Origin: an uncultured Collinsella sp.
GTDB lineage: Bacteria > Actinomycetota > Coriobacteriia > Coriobacteriales > Coriobacteriaceae
Assembly: GCA_900551625.1 (NCBI GenBank)
Contig: URWZ01000038.1
Span: 1 to 10,796, forward strand
DNA length: 10,796 nt
Reading direction: 5' to 3'
Every line of letters begins with the position of its first letter. Position 1 is the stretch's first letter. The notes beneath the pieces were generated by a model. That model was not told the DNA's origin. It searched no databases and saw nothing but the letters and a program-made list of their open reading frames with translations. The position numbers and the translations under genes are program-made. Shown piece by piece: positions 1-5,861 of this stretch.

Positions 1-28
1 GGCAGCGTCAGATGTGTATAAGAGACAG
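1..28. other. Illumina Nextera (Tn5) adapter remnant, not genomic
   Basis: Positions 10-28 are the 19-bp Tn5 mosaic end (AGATGTGTATAAGAGACAG). Positions 1-9 are the 3' part of the Nextera read-1 tail that precedes it. This is library adapter left on the end of a contig, so genomic sequence begins at 29. Any reading frame entering this stretch is artificial; the plus-strand frame at 12 starts with the adapter-encoded peptide MCIRD. Confidence 0.97.
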
Positions 29-338
29 CTTGCTCTTTGCCAATTTTGAGCAGCCAGCGGGCACAGTTGTCTCCGCAGGTGGATGCGTTGAACACCATAT
101 TTGGGAGATTGCGAACCAGCAACAGCGTCTTGACGCCGCCGGACAGTTCGAGTGGGGTGATCGAGCCCAGCTGCTTGCTTACGATGTTGTGGGGACCGAT
201 GAGCTCTGATCCGTCCACGTTTTTAATGATCTGCGCGGCCATAGGGTCTTCGAACCATGAGTCCAAGTATGAGTTCCTAAAATAGGTCTCGGTATCGTAG
301 ATGGAACCGGGGTAATCTCCCAGATGGATGCTTAACAT
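29..338 (-). CDS. DUF4869-like hypothetical protein, 3' end missing
   Basis: An ATG at 338-336 opens a frame of 103 residues that reaches the adapter junction without a stop, so the C-terminus is lost to the contig end. The start is supported by GGAG at 348-345 with 6-nt spacing and a TATAAT box further upstream. The protein begins MLSIHLGDYPGSIYDTETYF. It contains an LSGGVKTLLLV segment near residue 70 and an NASTCGDNCARWLLKIG segment near residues 85-100. From memory these are hallmarks of DUF4869, a family of roughly 140 residues common in gut Firmicutes and Actinobacteria, with no established function. No signal peptide or membrane segment is seen. It lies downstream of the aro operon on the same strand but behind a hairpin, so it is probably a separate unit. 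The coding frame is certain; the family name is recollection. Confidence 0.75.
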
Positions 339-369
339 GCGCGTCTCCAGACGTTGTGTGACTGCAACA

Positions 370-375
370 ATTATA
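370..375 (-). promoter_or_regulatory. -10 box (TATAAT) for the DUF4869-like gene
   Basis: The minus strand reads TATAAT at 375-370, a perfect consensus, about 32 nt before the ATG at 338. A hexamer 17 nt further upstream (398-393, CTGGCG) matches the -35 consensus at only three positions, so the -35 element is weak or absent. That position lies inside the hairpin at 391-420. Confidence 0.5.
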
Positions 376-383
376 TGCCAGTA

Positions 384-420
384 ATAAAGCGCCGCCAGTA
401 GCGAGGTTGCTGCTGGCGGC
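384..420 (-). terminator. Hairpin terminator at the end of the aro operon
   Basis: Bases 391-402 pair with 409-420 in a 12-bp stem (one G-U pair) closing a 6-nt loop. On the minus strand the stem is followed by GCTTTATTAC, a short imperfect U-rich tail. It starts 49 nt after the aroQ stop. An outer repeat, TGCCAGT at 377-383 and ACTGGCA at 421-427, can extend the structure. The stem is strong but the U-tract is poor, so termination may be partial. Confidence 0.6.
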
Positions 421-468
421 ACTGGCATTATTAGCGTATGAATCGCGCTGATGGATTTGCTCGTGAGG

Positions 469-906
469 CTACTTTTCGAGACGCTCCCTCAGCAGCTCCA
501 GCGCATGCGCGTAGCCTTGCAAGCCTTCGCCGGTGATGGTCGCGAAGCAGGCCAGGCGGGCGTAGCTTACCTGACGGAAGTCCTCGCGCGTCTCGACGGC
601 GCTGATGTGGACTTCCACTGCGGGGATGGCGACGGCCTTGAGCGCGTCCAGAATGGCCACGCTCGTGTGCGTGTAGGCAGCCGGGTTGATGACGATTCCG
701 TCGACCTTGCCGTAGGCCTCCTGGATCTTGTCGACGATGCTGCCCTCGTGGTTGGACTGGAAGACTTCGACCTCGTCAAAGCCCTGCGCGGCGCCTGCCT
801 CCTGGCAGATCTGTACCAAGCGGTCGTAGTTGTCGCTGCCGTAGATGCCCGGCTCACGAATGCCGAGCATGTTGAGGTTGGGTCCGTTGATGACGAGTGC
901 TTTCAT
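469..906 (-). CDS. aroQ: 3-dehydroquinate dehydratase, type II
   Basis: 145 residues, the usual length for type II dehydroquinases, which form cytosolic dodecamers. The enzyme dehydrates 3-dehydroquinate to 3-dehydroshikimate, step 3 of the shikimate pathway. Visible landmarks: INGPNLNMLGIREPGIYG at 7-23 with the catalytic Tyr22 and Arg17, SNHEGSIVD at 51-59, NPAAYTHTS at 74-82 with Asn74 and His80, and EVHIS at 98-102 with His100, followed by REDFR. The family normally has Asn after HLS/HIS; here it is Ala103. The start at 906 is chosen because translation begins with the conserved MKALVINGPN and AAAGGA sits 7 nt upstream; the longer frame to 1077 reads back through the hairpin and the aroEK end. 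It is the last gene of the operon, 86 nt after aroEK and behind a terminator-like hairpin. No promoter is visible in between, so it probably depends on readthrough. Confidence 0.96.
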   Translation of the reverse strand: MKALVINGPNLNMLGIREPGIYGSDNYDRLVQICQEAGAAQGFDEVEVFQSNHEGSIVDKIQEAYGKVDGIVINPAAYTHTSVAILDALKAVAIPAVEVHISAVETREDFRQVSYARLACFATITGEGLQGYAHALELLRERLEK

Positions 907-913
907 GGTTGCT

Positions 914-919
914 TCCTTT
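914..919 (-). promoter_or_regulatory. Ribosome binding site fixing the aroQ start
   Basis: The minus strand reads AAAGGA here, 7 nt before the ATG at 906. It decides against the longer in-frame start at 1077, whose extra 57 residues are Arg-rich and lie over the hairpin and the 3' end of aroEK. Confidence 0.8.
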
Positions 920-948
920 GCAGTTGGTCGATTTGGCGAGGTGGAATG

Positions 949-991
949 AAAAACCACCACAAAGGTGCCTGTCCCCTTTGTGGTGGTTTTT
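949..991 (-). terminator. 17-bp perfect hairpin between aroEK and aroQ
   Basis: Bases 949-965 are the exact reverse complement of 975-991, giving a 17-bp stem with no mismatch around a 9-nt loop (966-974). The outer five pairs are A-T, so the minus-strand transcript ends its stem in TTTTT, like an intrinsic terminator. The plus strand looks the same, so it could act in both directions. It begins one base past the aroEK stop codon (995-993) and ends 42 nt before aroQ. The loop core GGTGCCTGTCCCC looks like a dispersed REP-type repeat I recall from other genomes; this is unverified. Confidence 0.75.
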
Positions 992-992
992 G

Positions 993-2243
993 TTAGAGAG
1001 CGGGTGGGAGGGCGTCGAGGACGGCGCGGGCGGTGTTGGCGGCGCAGTCGCGTGAGTCGATGATGTAGTCGGCCCAAGCGCGGTAGCGCGGCATGCGCTG
1101 CTCGGCGAGTTTATCGATGCCGTCGCGGGCGGTGATGGGGCGTCCCTTATGAGCGAGTTCGTCGAGCTTGCGGTTGAGCATCACGATCTGGCTATTCTGG
1201 TGCAGCAGTGGATAGTTCTCGTCGCGCGTGACCACGCCGCCGCCGGTGGAGAGCACCAGGCCGCTGCGCTTGGAGATGTCGGCCAGTGCCGCCGTCTCCT
1301 GCTCGCGGAAGGCCGCCTCGCCGCGCTCGACGATAAAGTTGGCGCAGGGTATGCCCAGGCGCTCCTCGAGGGCGCGATCGAGGTCGATGTGCTCGCGGCC
1401 CGTGAGCTGGGCGATCTGCTCGCCCACGCGGGTCTTGCCCGAGCCCGGCATGCCGATGAGCGCGATATTCTGCTCGCGGCGGGACAGGCGCTCAGTCACA
1501 TCCAGGATGCGCTCGCGCGGGGTGGCTTTGCCGGTGTAACGCTCAACAGCCTGCGCTGCTTGTGCCACAAGCATGAGCAGTCCGCCGATGCAGGGGATGC
1601 CGCGGCGCTCGGCCTCGAGCATCAGACCCGTGCGGGCGGGGTTGTAGACAATGTCGATGACGCCCTCGAGCGCATCGAGGCCTTCGAGCGCGCAGGGAGC
1701 GTCGGGGCAGTGGGGGAACATGCCGGCTGGCGTGCAGTTGACGAGCAGCGCGGCATCGGATTGCTGTGCGATGTTGCCATAGTTGACCTTGCTCGTGCGA
1801 CCCACGGGTACGACGATGGCGCCCAGGTCGCCGAGTACCATACTGGCTGTAGTGCCCGCGCCACCGGTGGCGCCGAGCACAAGGACCTTCTTGTCGACAA
1901 CTTCAACGCCCAGCTCCTCGACCAGGCACTGAAAACCAAAGTAGTCGGTGTTGTCCCCGCGCAGGCGGCCGTCGGGCAGGCGCGTGATGGTGTTAACGTT
2001 GCCCATGCGCTCGGCCAGGGGACTCAGCTCGTCCAGGTATTCCATGACGGCGCGCTTGTAGGGGATGGTTACGTTGGTACCTTCCCACTCGTCGCCCGTC
2101 ATAAAAGCCTCAAGATCCTCGGGCTCTCGCTCAAAACGCACATACTCCAGGCTTGCGAGCTCCTTGTAGATGGTCGGGGTATAGCTGTGGCCCAGCACAC
2201 GGCCCAGCACGCCGTAGGGGCGGGTTGCGGCGGTATCGGTCAT
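993..2243 (-). CDS. aroE-aroK: Fused shikimate dehydrogenase-shikimate kinase
   Basis: 416 residues in one uninterrupted frame with two enzymes. Residues 1 to about 250 are an AroE-type shikimate dehydrogenase: substrate motif GHSYTP (18-23), NVTIPYK with catalytic Lys63, NVNTIT (82-87), GDNTD with catalytic Asp100, the GATGGAG nucleotide loop at 124-130, GRTSK at 148-152 typical of NADP binding, and GGLLMLVAQ (220-228). Residues from about 257 on are a shikimate kinase: Walker A GMPGSGKT (264-271), DLD (287-289), RGEAAFRE with Arg313, STGGG (332-336), the lid segment with GRPI, and MPRYRAWAD. Product: 3-dehydroshikimate to shikimate to shikimate 3-phosphate, steps 4 and 5. The second Ser of the usual HSxSP is Thr22. 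The start directly abuts the pheA stop and has GGAGGT at 2256-2251, 7 nt upstream. The two enzymes are normally separate proteins in bacteria. Confidence 0.96.
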   Translation of the reverse strand: MTDTAATRPYGVLGRVLGHSYTPTIYKELASLEYVRFEREPEDLEAFMTGDEWEGTNVTIPYKRAVMEYLDELSPLAERMGNVNTITRLPDGRLRGDNTDYFGFQCLVEELGVEVVDKKVLVLGATGGAGTTASMVLGDLGAIVVPVGRTSKVNYGNIAQQSDAALLVNCTPAGMFPHCPDAPCALEGLDALEGVIDIVYNPARTGLMLEAERRGIPCIGGLLMLVAQAAQAVERYTGKATPRERILDVTERLSRREQNIALIGMPGSGKTRVGEQIAQLTGREHIDLDRALEERLGIPCANFIVERGEAAFREQETAALADISKRSGLVLSTGGGVVTRDENYPLLHQNSQIVMLNRKLDELAHKGRPITARDGIDKLAEQRMPRYRAWADYIIDSRDCAANTARAVLDALPPAL

Positions 2244-3389
2244 CTAGAGCACCTCCGTGTAGCTGCCAAAGTAGGTGAAGCTCTCGCACACGTCGTCGAT
2301 CGAGTCGAGCAAGTCGTCGAGGGCCTTGCTGCCAAAGGGACAGTCCAGATCAAAGTAGAACATAAACTCAAAGTCGTGGCCGGGGATGGGGCGGCTCTCG
2401 AGTTTGATGAGGTTGATGTTGAGCGCGTAGAAGCGCTCGAGCACGCGATAGAGGGCACCCGGCTCATTGGCCGTGGTGATCATGAGCGAGGTGCGGTCGG
2501 CACCGGGATAGACGCGCGGCTCGCGGCTGATGACGACAAAGCGCGTGTAGTTGTTGTCCGAGTCCTGGATATTGGGCTCCAGCACCTCGAGGCCATAGAG
2601 CGTGGCACAGCTGCGCGAGGCGATAGCGGCGACATCGGTGCGCTCGGAGTTGGCGACCATCTCGGCCGACATGGCGGTGTTGGGGTATTTGGTGGCATGC
2701 AGGTCGTGGGACTCGATAAAGCCGGCGCACTGGGCGATGGCCTGGCCATGGCTGTAGACCTCGCGCACGTCTGCGAGCTTAGTGCCGGGCTTGACGAGCA
2801 GGTTGTGATCGATCTTAAGGCGCAGTGAACGCACGATGTGGAAATCGAACTGGGCGAGCAGGTCGTAGACGGCGTTGACCGATCCGGCAGTTGAGTTTTC
2901 GATGGGCAGCACGCCAAACTCGCAAAAGCCGTCGCGTACGGCGCGCATAACGCCCTCGAAGGTCTCAAAGAAGGCGATATCGGGCACGTCGAAGAGCTTG
3001 CACGCGGCAATCTGGCTGTAGGCGCCCTCAACGCCCTGGCAGGCGACGGTGGCCGTCTGGGGGAAGGGCGTGTCAAAGGCTGCGGCTGTGGCATGGGCCT
3101 TTTGCGACACCGTGATGCCCTTGAGCTCGTTGATGTAGCGCTGCTGCTCGGCCTTGCTCATGCTCATGAGGAGGCGGAACAGGGCGATGGTCTGGGCCTC
3201 GTAGCGCTCGGGTGCGCGACTGGCGAGGTTGTTGAGTTTGGAGCGCTCGCGGGCGGGGTCAAAGACGGCCTTGCCCATCTCGATCTTTGATTTGGCGACC
3301 TCGGTGGCAATGTCCATACGCTCGACAAAGCTGTTGAGGAGCGTGGTGTCGATGCCATCGATGGTCTGGCGGATATCGGCAAGGTCCAT
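2244..3389 (-). CDS. pheA: Chorismate mutase / prephenate dehydratase (P-protein)
   Basis: 381 residues, close to the E. coli P-protein. Three domains are visible. An AroQ-class chorismate mutase covers about residues 1-90, with Arg7, Arg24, Lys35, Asp44, Arg47 and Glu48 lining up with the E. coli active site at a constant offset of four. Prephenate dehydratase covers about 113-290, with CQGVEGAYSQ (117-126), PIENSTAGSV (162-171) and the catalytic YTRF (281-284). A C-terminal ACT domain covers about 298-378, with GALY (311-314) and ESRP (331-334), the Phe-binding motifs of the family. It converts chorismate to prephenate and then to phenylpyruvate and is probably inhibited by Phe. The start at 3389 has AAAGGGG 5 nt upstream; the open frame continues to 3641 but that extension overlaps aroC and is Arg-rich noise. 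It follows aroC by 53 nt, and its TAG abuts the next start codon. Confidence 0.97.
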   Translation of the reverse strand: MDLADIRQTIDGIDTTLLNSFVERMDIATEVAKSKIEMGKAVFDPARERSKLNNLASRAPERYEAQTIALFRLLMSMSKAEQQRYINELKGITVSQKAHATAAAFDTPFPQTATVACQGVEGAYSQIAACKLFDVPDIAFFETFEGVMRAVRDGFCEFGVLPIENSTAGSVNAVYDLLAQFDFHIVRSLRLKIDHNLLVKPGTKLADVREVYSHGQAIAQCAGFIESHDLHATKYPNTAMSAEMVANSERTDVAAIASRSCATLYGLEVLEPNIQDSDNNYTRFVVISREPRVYPGADRTSLMITTANEPGALYRVLERFYALNINLIKLESRPIPGHDFEFMFYFDLDCPFGSKALDDLLDSIDDVCESFTYFGSYTEVL

Positions 3390-3394
3390 GGAGG

Positions 3395-3401
3395 CCCCTT
3401 T
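3395..3401 (-). promoter_or_regulatory. Ribosome binding site fixing the pheA start
   Basis: The minus strand reads AAAGGGG 5 nt before the ATG at 3389. This supports the start that gives the conserved chorismate mutase N-terminus rather than the in-frame ATG at 3641 inside aroC. Confidence 0.75.
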
Positions 3402-3442
3402 CACGTAATGGCAGAGTTGACGGGCAACCCAGGTGAGTCGGG

Positions 3443-4540
3443 TTAGCGCTGGGCGGCGTCCTCGAGGAGGGCATCCCAAATCGCGAGCGCCGCGGCTGCC
3501 TCGGCTACGGGGACAGCGCGCGGGACGATGCAGGGATCGTGGCGGCCATGGACCGAGAGCTCGGCATTTTCCATGGCGTCCATGTCCACGGTCTGCTGCT
3601 CGCGACCGATGGAGGGCGTCGGCTTTACGGCCATACGCCACATGACGGGTGCACCCGTTGAAATGCCGCCCAGGATGCCGCCGGCGTTGTTGGACTCGAC
3701 CGCAATCTCGCCGGTCTCGGCATCAACGCGGTACGGATCGTTGTTCTCGCTGCCGCGCATGGCGGCCACGGCAAAGCCCATGCCAAACTCCACGCCCTTT
3801 ACGGCGGGAATGCCAAATGCGATCTGCGCGATGCGGTTCTCGATGCCGTCGAACATGGGGTCGCCGATGCCCGCGGGAAGCCCGTAGATGCCGCACTCCA
3901 CGATGCCGCCGATGCTGTCGAGCTCGTCGCGTGCGGCCAGAATTTCCTCGCGCATGCGATCGGCGGCCGCGGCGTCGATGCAGGGCAGGTCGTTCGTAAG
4001 GATTGCCCTGCGGTCGGCCTCGCGATAGACCATGTCGTCCATGGGCAGATCGGAGATGCCGCCGATCTGCGCCACGTGAGCCATCACCCGAATACCGCGG
4101 GCCTCGAGTGCCTGCAGCGCGATGCCGCCGGCGATGCACAAGGGGGCCGTCAGGCGGCCGGAGAAGTGTCCGCCGCCGGCGACGTCGTGCATGTTGTGGT
4201 ACTTCACGCGCGCGGGAAAGTCTGCGTGCCCTGGGCGGGGCTTGCGGCGCAGCTCGGAATAGTCCTTGGAGCGCGTGTTGGTGTTTTCGATAATTGCTGC
4301 GATGGGTGCGCCAGTGGTGTGTCCGTCGACCACACCGGCAATGATATGCGCGGCGTCGGCCTCGTGGCGCTTGGTTGCGGTCTCGTCGCGACCGGGGGCA
4401 CGACGGTCCAAAAAGGCCTGTAGCTGCTCCTGGTCAACGGCAATACCGGCAGGAATGCCGTCGAGTGAGCAGCCGATAGCGGGGGAGTGCGACTGGCCAA
4501 AGATACTCAGATGCAAGACGTTGCCAAAGGTCGAGGACAT
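3443..4540 (-). CDS. aroC: Chorismate synthase
   Basis: 365 residues, normal for the family, a homotetramer that uses reduced FMN. It removes phosphate from EPSP to give chorismate, the last common step. Motifs: GNVLHLSIFGQSHSPAIG (6-23) with catalytic His18, KPRPGHAD (100-107) with His105, GGGHFSGRLTAPL (122-134), SNNAGGILGGISTG (283-296), and the C-terminal GRHDPCIVPRAVP (332-344). The segment that is GGRSSARET in many enzymes is GGGHFSGRLT here, a variant I associate with Clostridia-type chorismate synthases. The start has a textbook GAGGAGG at 4553-4547, 6 nt away, and lies one base after the aroA stop, so translation is probably coupled to aroA. Confidence 0.97.
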   Translation of the reverse strand: MSSTFGNVLHLSIFGQSHSPAIGCSLDGIPAGIAVDQEQLQAFLDRRAPGRDETATKRHEADAAHIIAGVVDGHTTGAPIAAIIENTNTRSKDYSELRRKPRPGHADFPARVKYHNMHDVAGGGHFSGRLTAPLCIAGGIALQALEARGIRVMAHVAQIGGISDLPMDDMVYREADRRAILTNDLPCIDAAAADRMREEILAARDELDSIGGIVECGIYGLPAGIGDPMFDGIENRIAQIAFGIPAVKGVEFGMGFAVAAMRGSENNDPYRVDAETGEIAVESNNAGGILGGISTGAPVMWRMAVKPTPSIGREQQTVDMDAMENAELSVHGRHDPCIVPRAVPVAEAAAALAIWDALLEDAAQR

Positions 4541-4541
4541 G

Positions 4542-5861
4542 CTATTCCTCCTCGAGCGTGACCTTGCCGCCCAGCAGGCGGTAGTGGTCGAAGAAATCGG
4601 GATAGGACTTGTTGACGGCCTCGGCGCCGTGGATCACAACTTCGCCAGTGGCGCGGCTCGCGGCGATGGCGGCCATCATGGCGATGCGGTGGTCGTTGTG
4701 CGAATCGACCTCGCCGCCGGTAAAGGCGTCAACACCCTTGATGATGAGGTCGTCGCCGGCAATGCGCACCTGTGCACCCAGTGCGGTGAGCTCGCGGGTG
4801 GTGGTGGCTAGACGGTCAGATTCCTTGATGCGCAGGCGCGCGCAGTCACGGATGAACGTGCGGCCCTGAGCCAGCGATGCCACGGCCGAGATTACGGGCA
4901 CCAGGTCGGGGATGTCGTGCGCGCTCATTTCAAAGCCGGCGAGCTTGTCGGACTGCACGGTGGCGGCGTTGGTGGAGCGTACGATGCGGGCGCCAAAGCG
5001 CGAGAGCGCGGCAAGCACGTTGCGGTCGCCCTGGGCCGAGCTGAGCGACACGCCCTCGACAGTGATGGGGTCGGAGCCGATGGCGCCGGCGCACAGCCAA
5101 AAGGCGGCGTTGGACCAGTCGCCCTCGACGGCTACGCTGCCGGGCGTGCGGTACGAGCCGCTGTTCACGCGGAAGTTCGTGACCTCGGGCTGGCCGTCCT
5201 TGGCGGGGATGCGCTCGACGTTGACCTCGACACCAAAGGCCTTCATGGCCTGGATGGTCAGGTTGATATAGGGGCGGCTCTCGATAAGGCCGATCACCTG
5301 CACGCAGGAGGGCTGGGCCAGCAGCGGGGCCGCCAGCAGCAGGCCGGAGATGTACTGCGAGCTCACGTTGCCCGGCAGGATAAAGGTGCCCGGGCGCATG
5401 CGGCCGCTTGTCTTGAGCGGAAAGCCGCCCAGACCCTGCAGGTCGCAGCCGGCGGCAATGATCTCGTCGGAGAGCGGGGAGAGGGGGCGTGCGCCCAGAC
5501 GGCCCTGGCCCACAAAGGTTGCCTCTGCCCCCAGCGCGCAGGCGACGGGCAGCATAAAGCGGAGCGTGGAGCCGCTCTCGCCGCAGTCGAGCGTGCCGCC
5601 GGCAAGTGCCTTGAGCAGGCCAAACTCAATACTCTTCATAGTGGGATGGACCTGGAAGCCATCCTCGACGGTCTCGATGCGGGCGCCCAGCGCTGTGAGG
5701 CAGCGCACCGTGGCCTCGATATCGGCACAGGTCGTGTTGCAGGTCACGTGCGTCTCGCCGTTGGCAAGTGCGGCGCAGATGATGAGGCGGTGCGCCATCG
5801 ACTTGGACGCAATGGCGGGAACGGTGCCCTTGAGCGGGGACGGGGTGATGCGGGCTAGCAT
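4542..5861 (-). CDS. aroA: EPSP synthase (3-phosphoshikimate 1-carboxyvinyltransferase)
   Basis: 439 residues, typical for this two-domain inverse alpha/beta barrel enzyme. It transfers the enolpyruvyl group of PEP to shikimate 3-phosphate, step 6. Landmarks: SKSMAHR (19-25) with Lys20, CGESGSTLRF (93-102), RPLSPL (125-130), SSQYISGLLLA (167-177), IPDLVPV (317-323) with catalytic Asp319, RIKESDR (344-350) with Glu347, and NDHRIAMM (389-396). The E. coli GNAGTAMRP loop is CGESGSTLRF here, so the position of E. coli Pro101, known to affect glyphosate binding, is Phe102. The first seven bases overlap the end of aroB (ATGCTAG holds the aroB stop). AAGGGAG lies 10 nt upstream, slightly farther than ideal. 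The coupling suggests matched expression with aroB and aroC. Confidence 0.97.
   Translation of the reverse strand: MLARITPSPLKGTVPAIASKSMAHRLIICAALANGETHVTCNTTCADIEATVRCLTALGARIETVEDGFQVHPTMKSIEFGLLKALAGGTLDCGESGSTLRFMLPVACALGAEATFVGQGRLGARPLSPLSDEIIAAGCDLQGLGGFPLKTSGRMRPGTFILPGNVSSQYISGLLLAAPLLAQPSCVQVIGLIESRPYINLTIQAMKAFGVEVNVERIPAKDGQPEVTNFRVNSGSYRTPGSVAVEGDWSNAAFWLCAGAIGSDPITVEGVSLSSAQGDRNVLAALSRFGARIVRSTNAATVQSDKLAGFEMSAHDIPDLVPVISAVASLAQGRTFIRDCARLRIKESDRLATTTRELTALGAQVRIAGDDLIIKGVDAFTGGEVDSHNDHRIAMMAAIAASRATGEVVIHGAEAVNKSYPDFFDHYRLLGGKVTLEEE

Noticed and set aside
12..209. Plus-strand open frame starting MCIRDS
   Set aside because: Its start codon and first residues are encoded by the Tn5/Nextera adapter, and the rest is antisense to the DUF4869-like gene.
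907..1077. N-terminal extension of AroQ
   Set aside because: The extension overlaps aroEK and the hairpin and is Arg-rich; the conserved N-terminus and AAAGGA support the start at 906.
1149..2828. 559-codon open frame on the plus strand
   Set aside because: It is antisense across aroEK and the 3' half of pheA, both firmly identified. High-GC codon use leaves long open antisense frames; its composition is Ala/Val/Asp-rich with no recognisable domain.
3390..3641. N-terminal extension of PheA
   Set aside because: It lies within aroC in another frame; the ribosome site and family N-terminus support 3389.
4917..5858. 313-codon plus-strand frame opposite aroA
   Set aside because: Mirror of aroA codon bias, low-complexity Ala/Gly-rich, no ribosome site or motif.
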